64,000 bases of DNA from Streptomyces sp. NBC_00568. Lineage in GTDB: Bacteria; Actinomycetota; Actinomycetes; Streptomycetales; Streptomycetaceae. Positions 43,524-52,396 of the stretch are shown here, piece after piece; the first letter of the stretch is position 1; the number at the start of each line of letters is the position of its first letter. Position numbers and translations under genes: made by a program. Under the pieces are notes generated by a model. The model did not search any database. It had not been told where the DNA came from and saw only the letters and a list, made by a program, of their open reading frames with translations. The DNA lies in assembly GCF_026341855.1 (NCBI RefSeq), contig NZ_JAPENW010000001.1, forward strand, positions 3,649,001-3,713,000. The letters run 5' to 3'.

Positions 43524-46328
43524 GTGGCGGGCGAGTCCCCCGACAGGTCGAAGCAGCACGAGTCGTCGGCGTCGTCGGCAGAAGCGACGCCGGTGACACC
43601 GGCGCCGGTTCCGAGTCCGGCGCGGTCGGGCGCGCCGGTGTCGACGTCGACCCAGAGCTCGGCTCCGGCCGACCCCCGGATGGCGATGGCCCGTGAACGG
43701 GCCGCCACGGTACGGGTGGATCAGGCGACGGCGGTGTTCTCCACGAAGGCGCTGTCGGCGGACGCCTCCCGCACGGCCGAGTCCGAGCGGACCTCGGAGT
43801 CCGAGGCCGTGACCGACGCCGCCGGGGGCAAGACCGCCGAGGGCGACACCCGGCTGCGCGCGGCGGTGGCCGCGTGGGTCGCCGGATCGGGCGAGCCCGC
43901 TCCGGCGGGCGCGGACGCCGGACCCGGGGACGGTGACGGCGCCACGGCCGACACGGACGGCGCCGCGACGGACGGCACCGACACGGACGGTGCCGACCCG
44001 ACGGCCGACGCCACCGGCGACGGTGCCGACGACGCCGGGCAGGAGCCCGGAGGGGCCGACGACGCGACCGACACCGCCGACGCTGACGCGGCGTCCGAGC
44101 GGGACGCGCAGACCGCCGCCGCATCCGCCGCCGACCTCGAGACCGACGAGGAGCGCGAGGCCGACCAGGAGCCGGAAGCCGCCTCCGGCGAGACTCCCTC
44201 GCAGGACGAGTCCGAGGACGAGTCCGGCCCGACGTCCGCGCTGGACGCCGCTCTCGCGTCCCGAGCCGCCGCAGAGGCCGCGGACGAGGCCGCCGCCGCG
44301 GCCGCGGACGAGATCCGGCCCGAACCGCAGACCGAACCCCAGGACGAGCCTCAGGACAAGCCCCAGGCGGCTCGGGACGACGAGCCCGAGGACCGGCCCG
44401 CGGCCGCCTCCGCGCGGGCAACCGCTCCCGCGCCCGAGCCCGCGGCCGGCGACCGGCCCACGGACGCCTCCAAGGGCCGTCCCGGCAGCGACTCCGGCTC
44501 CGCCGACGAGACCTCGGACACGAAGCCCGACGAGACGGGCGAGACGGGCGAGACCTCGGACACGGGCGCGGACTCCGCCCCCGAGCCCCCCGTCGATCAG
44601 CCCACCGCCATCTTCAAGGCTCCGCGGCCTCCGGCCGTGGACCAGCCCACCACCATGCTCAAGCTGGGCGGCGCAACCCGCGGGCCGGCCGACGGGAAGC
44701 CCGCCACCGGGCCGGCCGGCAAGCCCGCCGACAGGCCCGCCAAGGCCGACGAGAAGGCCGCCTCCAAGGCCGACGAGCGGCCCGCCGACGAGCGGCCCGC
44801 CGACGAGCGGCCCGCCGACGAGCGGGGCGCCAAGCCCGGCGACGAGCGGGGGGCCAAGCCCGGCGGCGACCCCGAGCGCACCAGCAGGTTCGTCCCCCTC
44901 AAGCGGCCCGACGAGCCCGCCGCCCCGCCGCGGCCGAAGCCCGCACCCGCTCCGGGGAGCACCGACCGGCCGGCGGCGGCCACCACGGCCATGCCGCAGG
45001 TCGGTCCCGAGCGCACCACCCAGCAGCCGCTTCCGCCGAAGCCCCCGCTCGACCTGCTGGCCGAGCTGACGAACACGCCGCCGCCGCCGCAGACCCCGGT
45101 CCGGACGTTCGTGCGGCGGGTCAAGATCTGGACCCCGCTGGTCCTGCTGCTCGTGGTGATCTTCGCAGTCGCACAGGCCTTCCGTCCGTTGCCGGCCCCG
45201 GGTCTCACGCTGACCGCCGGCGAGACGTACACCTTCGACGGCGGCACCCTCGACCTGCCCTGGCCCGGTCAGGGCCAGTCCGCGATCGAGGTCGAGGGCG
45301 TGGGAAGCCTCGGGACCGACGGCAAGCAGACCCCCGCCCCCGTCGCGAGCGTCGCCAAGATCATGACGGCGTACGTGATCCTCCAGGAGCACCCGCTCAA
45401 GGGGAACGAGGACGGCGAGAAGATCACCGTCGACCAGCAGGCCGAGGACGAGTCGAAGCTGCCGGACGAGTCGACGGCGGCGATGTCGAAGGGCCAGCAG
45501 TTCACCGAGCGCCAGATGCTCCAGATGCTGATGATCCCCTCCGGCAACAACGCGGCGCGGCTGCTGGCCCGCTGGGACTCCGACAGCAAGGGCTTCGTCG
45601 CCAAGATGAACGCCGCCGCCAAGGACCTCGGCATGACGAACACGACGTACACGGACCCGAGCGGTCTGCAGAAGACGACGGTCAGCACGGCCACCGACCA
45701 GATCAAGCTGGCCAAGGAGGTCATGAAGAACGACGTGTTCCGCAGCATCGTCGGGATGGCCAAGGCGGATGTCCCGGGGCTGGACAACACGATCTACAAC
45801 AACAACGACCTGCTGGTGAAGCAGGTCGGCGTGATCGGCCTGAAGACCGGTTCGTCGACGCCCGCGGGCGGCAACCTGGTGTGGGCCGCGACCAAGGTCG
45901 TGAACGGGAAGACGCAGACGATCTACGGCGCGGTGATGAACCAGAACGCCGGCACCGGCAAGGTCTGGGACAGCCTCCAGCTGGCGCTCGGCAACAGCCA
46001 GAAGCTGATCGACAAGGTCCAGAAGAGCCTGATCACCGCCACCGTGGTGAAGAAGGGCCAGGTCGTCGGCTATGTGGACGACCAGCTCGGCGGCCGGACC
46101 CCGGTCGTCGCCACCAAGAACATGTCGGCGGTCGGCTGGCCCGGTCTGAAGACCCGGCTGTCGATCGGCGAGGGCACGTCGGCGGTCCCGCACTCCGGCA
46201 AGGCGGGCACCGTCGTCGGTCAGCTGACGGTCGGTGACGGCTCCAGCCAGGCCGTGAAGATCCCCGTCGCGCTCCAGTCGGACCTCGCCGAGCCCGGCCT
46301 CGGCGCGAAGCTGACCCGCGTCGGCTGA
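43524..46328 (+). CDS. D-alanyl-D-alanine carboxypeptidase (class C PBP) with long charged N-terminus
   Basis: 934 aa from GTG 43524, with GGAGGAGG 5 nt upstream; upstream in-frame ATGs lack such a site. Residues 1-530 are a low-complexity region rich in Asp, Glu, Ala, Pro and Thr, including three tandem DERPA units near residue 418. One membrane helix (TPLVLLLVVIFAVAQAF, about 536-552) anchors it, and the C-terminal catalytic domain has SxxK in SVAKIMTAYV (near 609), SGNNAA (near 672) and KTGSSTPAGG (near 774). It trims the peptidoglycan stem peptide outside the membrane. The 530-residue tail would be cytoplasmic and may interact with division or regulatory proteins. Family normally about 400 aa. 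Confidence 0.92.
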   Translation: MAGESPDRSKQHESSASSAEATPVTPAPVPSPARSGAPVSTSTQSSAPADPRMAMARERAATVRVDQATAVFSTKALSADASRTAESERTSESEAVTDAAGGKTAEGDTRLRAAVAAWVAGSGEPAPAGADAGPGDGDGATADTDGAATDGTDTDGADPTADATGDGADDAGQEPGGADDATDTADADAASERDAQTAAASAADLETDEEREADQEPEAASGETPSQDESEDESGPTSALDAALASRAAAEAADEAAAAAADEIRPEPQTEPQDEPQDKPQAARDDEPEDRPAAASARATAPAPEPAAGDRPTDASKGRPGSDSGSADETSDTKPDETGETGETSDTGADSAPEPPVDQPTAIFKAPRPPAVDQPTTMLKLGGATRGPADGKPATGPAGKPADRPAKADEKAASKADERPADERPADERPADERGAKPGDERGAKPGGDPERTSRFVPLKRPDEPAAPPRPKPAPAPGSTDRPAAATTAMPQVGPERTTQQPLPPKPPLDLLAELTNTPPPPQTPVRTFVRRVKIWTPLVLLLVVIFAVAQAFRPLPAPGLTLTAGETYTFDGGTLDLPWPGQGQSAIEVEGVGSLGTDGKQTPAPVASVAKIMTAYVILQEHPLKGNEDGEKITVDQQAEDESKLPDESTAAMSKGQQFTERQMLQMLMIPSGNNAARLLARWDSDSKGFVAKMNAAAKDLGMTNTTYTDPSGLQKTTVSTATDQIKLAKEVMKNDVFRSIVGMAKADVPGLDNTIYNNNDLLVKQVGVIGLKTGSSTPAGGNLVWAATKVVNGKTQTIYGAVMNQNAGTGKVWDSLQLALGNSQKLIDKVQKSLITATVVKKGQVVGYVDDQLGGRTPVVATKNMSAVGWPGLKTRLSIGEGTSAVPHSGKAGTVVGQLTVGDGSSQAVKIPVALQSDLAEPGLGAKLTRVG

Positions 46329-46339
46329 GCGGACCCGGA

Positions 46340-46370
46340 CACCGATGACGTACGCGCGCACGCATCGGTG
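46340..46370. terminator. Hairpin after the carboxypeptidase gene
   Basis: CACCGATG-N15-CATCGGTG, 12 bp after the stop codon. Plausible terminator without a T-run. Confidence 0.5.
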
Positions 46371-46529
46371 ACGTACACCGGGGAGCAGCACCCGCACGCA
46401 CTCTGTCGGACGGCGCCCCACCCGGGCGCTGTCCGGGGGAGTGCGTGCTAGCGTCGCGACAATCGGGGCTGCTCGCGAGCCGCGGGTCCCGGCCCAGAAC
46501 GGACAACGGGACACGGGGAGAACCTTGCA

Positions 46530-48419
46530 GTGGCGACAGCGGAGAAGACCCACGCCGACGACGCCGATCCGGGCAACGGAACGGGCCCGCGAATACCGCT
46601 GAACGGCCGTACCCACGAGGCGGTCCGCGGCGAAGGCGAAGGCGGCACCGAAGGCCCCGGTGACACCGAGGACCCCGACGGGACCGGACCTCCCGCGTCG
46701 GCCGGCGCCGCGCTGTCGAACCTCTTCCGCCGCCATCCCGTCCTTCTCTCCACCGTCCTCGCCGGCGTGCTCCACGTGGTGTGGTTCTTCACGTTCGCGA
46801 ACAGTGGTGGGGACCTGGCGGCGCAGGACGCGTGGGCGGAGTTCGTCGGCCGGCACCCGGACTCGGCGTACAACCTCGCCTGGTACGGCGGAATGCACCC
46901 GGTTTCGTACAGCATGGTCTCGCCGTATCTGATGTCGGTGCTCGGCGTCCGGACGACGATGATGATCGCCGGGACGCTCTCGGCCGGCCTGCTGACCATG
47001 ATCCTGATCCGCAGCCGGGCGGTCCGGAACCCGGCCGCTCCGGCGCTCGCGGGTGTCTTCGCGCTGCTCTGCAACGCCATCTCGGGCCGGGTGACGTACG
47101 GCCTCGGCACGATGTTCGCGCTCGCCGCGGTCGCCGTCGTGTTCTGCTGGCCCTACCGCTGGCGCTACAAGCGCTGGGCGAAAGCCCTGTGCGCGGCGCC
47201 GCTGGCCGCGCTCGCGACGGCCGCCTCACCGGTCGCCGGACTGTTCGTGGGTCTGGTGGCGGTGACCCTGTTCCTCCAGAAGCGCCGCCCCGGCGCCTAC
47301 GCCCTCGGCATCGCCCCGGCGCTCGTGGTCGCGGTCTCGGCCTGGCTCTTCCCGTTCTCCGGCACCCAGCCGATGGAGTTCTACTCGGTCATCCTGCCGT
47401 TCGCGTACGCCGTGCTGGTCTACCTCCTGGTTCCCAAGGAGTGGCTGACGGTACGGACCACGGCGGCGGTCTACGGCCTCGGAGTACTCCTCGTCTGGCT
47501 GATCAGCTCCCAGATCGGTTCGAACATCACCCGCCTCGCGATGCTCTTCGCGGGCGTCGTCCTGATCGCCGCGCTGCCCTTCACCGTGCGGAAGTCGCGC
47601 AAGTGGTACGCCATCGTCCTCGCCGTCCTCGTCTTCAACGGGTGGATCGGCTTCAAGTCGATCGACGACATCGTGCACACGACCCCGGCGGCGTCCTTCG
47701 GGCGCGAGTTGGCGCCGCTCGTCAACCAGCTCCAGGTGGTGCACGCCGAGAAGGGCCGCGTCGAGGTGATCCCGGCCCGCTCGCACCGCGAGGCGTCCGC
47801 CCTCGCCCCCTACGTGAACCTCGCCCGCGGCTGGAACCGCCAGGCCGACATGGAGCGCAACCCGCTCTTCTACGACGACACGCTCAACTCCGCGAACTAC
47901 CACGAGTGGCTGCAGCGCTGGGCCATCCACTACGTAGTGCTGCCCAAGGGCGAACCGGACGGCGACGGCGGCCTGCGCGAACGGGAGCTCGTCCAGCGGG
48001 GCATGCCTTATCTCCGGCAGGTCTGGGCCGACGCCAACTGGCAGCTCTTCACCGTCACCGATCCCACTCCGCTCGCCGAGCCGAACGCCGTCGTCGACCG
48101 CGCCGAGCAGGGCGAGCTGACCATCGAGGTGAAGAAGGCGGGCCGCATCCTCATCCGCATCCCGTACTCGCCGTGGCTGAGCATCGTCGACGAGGACGGC
48201 AAGAGCCTGAAGCCGCCGCAGGAGACGAGGGCGTCGAAGGACAGCGGGGACGGCGCCTCGAAGGCGTACGACAACCTCAACGGCTGTCTGATGCCGACGG
48301 AGGAGACCGCGGCGGGCGACGAGTGGACGGAGCTGCTGGCCCCGAAGCCGGGCACCTACCGGCTCGCGGCGCCGTACCAGCTCCCCCGGGGCACCCCGTG
48401 CCCGGAGGAGCTGCGCTGA
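46530..48419 (+). CDS. Large polytopic membrane protein (MFS-like or glycosyltransferase-like)
   Basis: 629 aa, GTG 46530 with GGGGAG 9 nt upstream. A disordered N-terminus of about 65 residues leads to some 12 membrane helices (to about residue 385), then a C-terminal extracytoplasmic domain of about 240 residues. Homologues in Streptomyces are annotated loosely as MFS or integral membrane protein. The arrangement of helices plus a large outer domain (HREASALAPYVNLARGWNRQADMERNPLFYDDTLN) is more like a lipid-carrier glycosyltransferase, but I see no decisive motif. It follows the PBP gene by 200 bp on the same strand. Confidence 0.75.
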   Translation: MATAEKTHADDADPGNGTGPRIPLNGRTHEAVRGEGEGGTEGPGDTEDPDGTGPPASAGAALSNLFRRHPVLLSTVLAGVLHVVWFFTFANSGGDLAAQDAWAEFVGRHPDSAYNLAWYGGMHPVSYSMVSPYLMSVLGVRTTMMIAGTLSAGLLTMILIRSRAVRNPAAPALAGVFALLCNAISGRVTYGLGTMFALAAVAVVFCWPYRWRYKRWAKALCAAPLAALATAASPVAGLFVGLVAVTLFLQKRRPGAYALGIAPALVVAVSAWLFPFSGTQPMEFYSVILPFAYAVLVYLLVPKEWLTVRTTAAVYGLGVLLVWLISSQIGSNITRLAMLFAGVVLIAALPFTVRKSRKWYAIVLAVLVFNGWIGFKSIDDIVHTTPAASFGRELAPLVNQLQVVHAEKGRVEVIPARSHREASALAPYVNLARGWNRQADMERNPLFYDDTLNSANYHEWLQRWAIHYVVLPKGEPDGDGGLRERELVQRGMPYLRQVWADANWQLFTVTDPTPLAEPNAVVDRAEQGELTIEVKKAGRILIRIPYSPWLSIVDEDGKSLKPPQETRASKDSGDGASKAYDNLNGCLMPTEETAAGDEWTELLAPKPGTYRLAAPYQLPRGTPCPEELR

Positions 48420-48454
48420 GTCCCGGCCACCGGTGCCGTACGGGCACCGGTCCC

Positions 48455-48600
48455 GCGTGAGGTGACGGGCACCGGTCCCGTGTGACGCGACAGGCACCGG
48501 TCCCGTGTGACGCGGCAGGCACCGGGCCCGTGTGACGCGACAGGCACCCGGGCCGTGGGGTGTGACAGGCACCCGGGCCGTGTGGTGTGACAGGAACTAG
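48455..48600. repeat. 25-bp tandem repeats
   Basis: Six degenerate copies with strict 25-bp period, starting GTGTGACGCGACAGGCACC and ending GGTCCC or GGGCC, fill the gap between the membrane-protein gene and the convergent hydrolase gene. They resemble a minisatellite; alternating GGCACC/GGTCCC could also fold into hairpins and terminate transcription from both sides. Confidence 0.8.
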
Positions 48601-49532
48601 AACTGCTCGAAGGGCCCGCAGTAGGGCAGGCCCGCGTCCTCCGGACGCTGGTCGCGGAAGAACCGGACGAGCAGATCGCAGAAGTCCTGAGGCCGCTGGA
48701 GATGGGCCAGATGCCCGCACTCCGCGATCGTGGTGAAACGCGAGCCCGGCAGGTCCGCCGCCACCGAGCGGACCATGCCGGGCGTGGTGAGCGTGTCGTG
48801 CTCGCCGGTGAACGCGAGATACGGCACGGCGGGGACGGGCGCGCGCCGGTACCACTCGTGGGCCAGCAGACGCCGGTTCCGCTCGACCGTCACGGCGACG
48901 TCGCGCGGGGTCTGCGCCGCGAACTGCCGGTACATCAGCCGGGTCAGCGCGGCATGCTTGCGTACGGTGCGGTCGCCGGGCGGCGGCACGAAGCACCGTA
49001 CGAACTCCTCGGCGGTCTCCTCGACGCGCCCCTCCTCCAGAAGCCGCACCCATCCGACGAGCGCCTCGGCGAACCAGTCCGGAATGTGGTCCGACATCCC
49101 CTGTACGGCGACCCGGCGCAGCAGCTCCGGATACCGCTGGGCCAGCCGGAGCCCGACCGCCCCGCCGTAACACCCCGCGTACAGGTTCACCGGGCCGAGC
49201 CCGAGCTCGCGCAGCAGGTGTCCCGCGCACTCGGCGAGGAAGTCGATCCCGTGCTCGGCGGGCAGGAAGTCGGCGTCCCCGAACCCGGGCAGATCCACCG
49301 TGACGACGGTCCCGAGCTCCCCGAGCCACCGCTCGTGCCGCACCCAGGAGTACCGCGTCTGGTCCGAACCGCCCAGCACGAGCAGCGGCTCCGTGACGGG
49401 GGCGCGGTGCCGTGCGACCCGGGCGGTGTACGCGTACCCCTCCCACGAGAGCCGGCGCTCCTCGACTTCCGTGGATGCCCCGCCTCCCGGCGCCTGGGCG
49501 GGAATGTCGAGCGAGGAAGCGACAGAAAGCAC
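48597..49532 (-). CDS. Alpha/beta hydrolase with a probable cysteine nucleophile
   Basis: 311 aa from GTG 49530-49532 with GGGAG upstream. Alpha/beta-hydrolase core: LLVLGGSDQT (oxyanion hole), VVTVDLPGFGDAD, the nucleophile elbow YAGCYGGAVGL, FTGEHDTLT (acid) and AECGHLAHLQRP (histidine). The elbow reads A-G-C-Y-G, so the nucleophile position is Cys instead of the usual Ser, as in dienelactone hydrolases. The remaining triad Asp and His are present. Substrate unknown; no signal peptide. Confidence 0.85.
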   Translation of the reverse strand: MLSVASSLDIPAQAPGGGASTEVEERRLSWEGYAYTARVARHRAPVTEPLLVLGGSDQTRYSWVRHERWLGELGTVVTVDLPGFGDADFLPAEHGIDFLAECAGHLLRELGLGPVNLYAGCYGGAVGLRLAQRYPELLRRVAVQGMSDHIPDWFAEALVGWVRLLEEGRVEETAEEFVRCFVPPPGDRTVRKHAALTRLMYRQFAAQTPRDVAVTVERNRRLLAHEWYRRAPVPAVPYLAFTGEHDTLTTPGMVRSVAADLPGSRFTTIAECGHLAHLQRPQDFCDLLVRFFRDQRPEDAGLPYCGPFEQF

Positions 49533-49715
49533 AGCGAACTCCCGAGAGGGGACGAGACCACCGAAACTCCCACTCGTACACGGCTACCGGGTGCGACGCC
49601 CGCAATGTCACACGAAGGTGGGCGCTGCACCACACGAAGGTGGGCGCGGCGCGGCACGTCGGCCGCGCCACGCCGTCACCTCACTTCGCGTCGCCCCACT
49701 TCACCTCAGGTCGCC

Positions 49716-50564
49716 TCACCTCACCGGGAACGCCACGTCGCACACGGCGTCGTCGGGCCCCGCCGCGTCCCAGTCGGCGAAGTAGATCTCCCGGCACGGG
49801 CCGTCGGAGGACAGTCCCCGCTCGGTGATCCAGCTCTCGACCGCCTCGAAGGCGGCGAGGATCTGCGGGTGGGCGACCTGCGCCTTGCTGATGCGGACAT
49901 AGGCGATGCGCTGGGCCGGCTGGACCCGGACCTCCACCCCGGTGGCCCGTCCCCGCCCCTGTGCCCAGGCCCGCGCCGCGGCCTCGTCGGCGACCGGCAC
50001 GCACGCCTCCGCGGGACCGTCGCTCTCCACGCTGACCTCGGCGTAGTACACGACGAAGGGCGGCCCCGTGACACCCCCGGCCTCCCGGGCACCCTCCTCC
50101 AGCCGTCCCAGCGAGCCGGGGATCCACACCGGCAGCTCGGGCGCCAGGACGTGCCGCTTCTCGGTCAGTACGACCTGCTCGGGCACCTCGGCGGTCTCGA
50201 CGACGAACTTCTCGTACATCTCGGAACTCCTCCCGGAAAGACGTCCACGGAGGTAGTCGGCGAGCGCCCGCTGCGAGGCGAACCGCGCCTCGGCGCCGTC
50301 CCAGTACGTGGCGAGCAGCGCGGCCGCGTCGGCACCGCGCGCCTCCACCACGTCCGCGATCCGCGCCAGCGGCATGTCCAGCTGGCGCAGCAGCGCGACG
50401 AGCCGGGCCCGTTCGGTCTGCTCGGCGCGGTAGTAGCGGTAGCCGCTGTCCGCGTCGACATACGCCGGGGGCAGCAGCCCCAGCCGGTCGTACAGCCGCA
50501 GCGCCTTCGCCGAGAGCCGCGCCCGTGAGGCGAACGCGCCGATGGTGAGCAGATCCTTGTCCAC
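49716..50564 (-). CDS. MerR-family regulator with GyrI-like effector domain
   Basis: 282 aa from GTG 50562-50564 (GGAGG 8 nt upstream); a GTG at 50582 in frame lacks a ribosome site. Residues about 5-70 form a MerR winged helix (LTIGAFASRARLSAKALRLYDRLGLLPPAYVDADSGYRYY), then a coiled helix and a C-terminal GyrI/SOUL-like small-molecule domain as in BmrR and TipA types. MerR proteins activate promoters with a long spacer; a perfect palindrome with those features lies just upstream (50617-50635), implying self-regulation in response to a drug-like ligand. Confidence 0.92.
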   Translation of the reverse strand: MDKDLLTIGAFASRARLSAKALRLYDRLGLLPPAYVDADSGYRYYRAEQTERARLVALLRQLDMPLARIADVVEARGADAAALLATYWDGAEARFASQRALADYLRGRLSGRSSEMYEKFVVETAEVPEQVVLTEKRHVLAPELPVWIPGSLGRLEEGAREAGGVTGPPFVVYYAEVSVESDGPAEACVPVADEAAARAWAQGRGRATGVEVRVQPAQRIAYVRISKAQVAHPQILAAFEAVESWITERGLSSDGPCREIYFADWDAAGPDDAVCDVAFPVR

Positions 50565-50616
50565 CCTGTCATCCTCCGTCACCGGGCGCCTTCCGCCCGG
50601 TGACTAGGACGCTTTC

Positions 50617-50635
50617 CCTTGCCCCAGGGGCAAGG
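50617..50635 (-). promoter_or_regulatory. MerR-type operator/promoter
   Basis: Perfect palindrome CCTTGCCCC-A-GGGGCAAGG. On the minus strand it directly follows -35 TTGACC (50634-50639), with a 19-bp distance to a -10-like AAGCGT. Long-spacer promoters with a central palindrome are the hallmark of MerR control. Confidence 0.72.
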
Positions 50636-50648
50636 TCAACGGCAGGGC

Positions 50649-51146
50649 TCAGCCGATCGCCTTCTCGACGGCGGAGACGAGCTCCGCCGACTCCGGCTCG
50701 GTCTGCGGGGAGAAGCGGCCGACGACCGTGCCGTCACGGCCGATCAGGAACTTCTCGAAGTTCCAGCGGATGTCACCGGTGTGCCCCTCGGCATCGGCGG
50801 TGCCCACCAGACGCTCGTACAGTCCGTGCCGCCCGTCGCCGTTCACCTCGACCTTCTCGGTCATCGGGAAGGTCACGCCGTAGGTCGCGGAGCAGAACTC
50901 GGCGATCTCCTCGGAGCTGCCGGGCTCCTGTCCGAGGAACTGGTTGCAGGGCACCCCGAGGACGGTGAAGCCCTGGTCGGCGTAGCGCGCGTGCAGCTGC
51001 TCCAGACCGGCGTACTGCGGGGTCAGACCGCACTTGGAGGCCACGTTCACGATGAGGACGGCCTTGCCCGCGAACTGGGACAGATCGGCGGAGCCCCCCT
51101 GGAGGGCCCCGATCTCCACGTCGAGCACAGAGTTGTCAGTAGTCAT
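50649..51146 (-). CDS. Glutathione peroxidase family (thiol peroxidase)
   Basis: 165 aa, usual length. The catalytic set is complete: Cys39 in ASKCGLTPQY, Gln in CNQFLGQEPG and Trp/Asn in IRWNFEKFL. Bacterial members reduce hydroperoxides through a thioredoxin-like donor; Streptomyces lack glutathione and use mycothiol and thioredoxin. It ends 13 bp before the MerR palindrome, so it is transcribed toward the MerR gene and reads into it; a functional link is possible but not shown. Confidence 0.93.
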   Translation of the reverse strand: MTTDNSVLDVEIGALQGGSADLSQFAGKAVLIVNVASKCGLTPQYAGLEQLHARYADQGFTVLGVPCNQFLGQEPGSSEEIAEFCSATYGVTFPMTEKVEVNGDGRHGLYERLVGTADAEGHTGDIRWNFEKFLIGRDGTVVGRFSPQTEPESAELVSAVEKAIG

Positions 51147-51155
51147 AAGCGGATG

Positions 51156-52163
51156 CTAACTCCGGTAGGTGACGGGTCCGCCGGTCCCGCCGGTCCGACC
51201 GTCGCGCTGCGCTGTGACAAGCACCTCACCGGCGGCCGTCCGCGAGTACAGCACCGACCGCCCCGCCCGCCGCCGCTCCACCAGCCGCGCGTCCAGCAGC
51301 ACCCGCAGATGCCGCCCGACCGACCCCAGCCCCTGCCCGGTCACGGCGACCAGCTGACTGGTGGACAGGGGGGAGTCGAGGAGGACGAGCACCCCGGCGC
51401 GGGCGGTTCCGAGGAGCGCCCCGAGACTCTCCGGCACCGCCTCCGCCCGTACATCGGCCAGCGCCCCCGTGCACGGGTAGACCACGGCGTAGCGGCGGGA
51501 CTCCTCCCAGGACACCCAGCCCGCCTTCGGCGTGACGGGCACGAAGACCAGCTGGGCGCCGGAGATCTCGCGTGGCGGGTACTCGTGGAGGTTGACCTGG
51601 AGCCGGTTGCCGCCGAGCCAGCGCGTTCCCGGCCGCAGTCCGTCCAGCGCCGCCGCCCAACCGCCCTGGCTCAACTGCGCGGTCCGCGCCACCACATCGG
51701 CCTCCAGGACGCGCCGCCGTCGTTCCCAGTCGGGGCGTACGGACTCCTCCCAGAGGGCGGTGAGCAGCGCGGCGGCCCGCCCGGGCAGATCGTCGCGGTC
51801 CGCGAGACCGGCGGGCAGCGGACCGCCGACCGAGCGGGCGAGATGGGCGCGGGCCTCTTGGGGCGAGGCCTCCCGCACCCGGGCGACCTCCGCCTCGAAG
51901 GTCTCGTCGCCGTAGGGAGTCGGGGTCAGGAAGTCGGCGATCCACGCCTGCCCGAGCCCGCAGCGGACGAGCAGCGCGGTGACCGGGTCGGCGGCCAGCC
52001 GCTTCCGGTACGCGGGCAGATGGACCCCCAGCCAGCCGCGCTCACCGGGATGCGTCGCGGTCCCCGCGTGCAGCATCTTCAGGCAGGCGAACGTCTCCGC
52101 CAGCGGCGACAGCACGAAACGGCTCCCGGCGAGCGTGTCGGCGTTCACCTGCCACCAGCCCAT
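51156..52163 (-). CDS. DUF5937/ArsR-type transcriptional regulator
   Basis: 335 aa from ATG 52161-52163. The N-terminal two thirds match the DUF5937 ligand region (LSPLAETFACLKMLHAG... PHxAYRKRL-like, HEYPPREISGAQLVFVPV), and a C-terminal ArsR-type helix-turn-helix (SPLSTSQLVAVTGQGLGSVGRHLRVLLDARLVERRRAGRSVLYSRT) follows. It is divergent from an MFS gene over a gap containing a perfect inverted repeat (52340-52359), so it likely represses that exporter, and perhaps itself, until a drug-like ligand binds. Confidence 0.9.
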   Translation of the reverse strand: MGWWQVNADTLAGSRFVLSPLAETFACLKMLHAGTATHPGERGWLGVHLPAYRKRLAADPVTALLVRCGLGQAWIADFLTPTPYGDETFEAEVARVREASPQEARAHLARSVGGPLPAGLADRDDLPGRAAALLTALWEESVRPDWERRRRVLEADVVARTAQLSQGGWAAALDGLRPGTRWLGGNRLQVNLHEYPPREISGAQLVFVPVTPKAGWVSWEESRRYAVVYPCTGALADVRAEAVPESLGALLGTARAGVLVLLDSPLSTSQLVAVTGQGLGSVGRHLRVLLDARLVERRRAGRSVLYSRTAAGEVLVTAQRDGRTGGTGGPVTYRS

Positions 52164-52169
52164 CCCCGC

Positions 52170-52320
52170 ACCCCCTTCTCCTCGGGCCCCTTCTCCTCGG
52201 GCCCCTTCTGCCGGGACCTGGTTTTCATCGGGACTCGGTTCTGGCCGGGACTCGGTTCTCGCGCGCCGGGACCCGGTTCTGGCCGGGACCCGGTTCCCGG
52301 GCGGGACCCAGTTCCTCCCG
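52170..52320. repeat. Degenerate short tandem repeats before the DUF5937 gene
   Basis: Two 17-bp units (CCCCTTCTCCTCGGG) followed by five copies of an 18- to 20-bp unit built on CCGGGACCCGGTTCTGG. They occupy the leader of the DUF5937 gene, between its start and the operator. No known family. Confidence 0.7.
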
Positions 52321-52339
52321 GGAACCCTTCTCCCCGGAC

Positions 52340-52359
52340 GTTTCGCCACTGCGCGAAAC
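52340..52359. promoter_or_regulatory. Operator candidate of the DUF5937/MFS pair
   Basis: Perfect 7-bp arms GTTTCGC-N6-GCGAAAC located 37 bp before the MFS start, followed by an AT-richer stretch (ATTATCG) that could be its -10. Suits a dimeric ArsR-type repressor. Confidence 0.68.
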
Positions 52360-52396
52360 ATTATCGACCGCCCGTCCGGCCCCGGAGACTCCGCGC

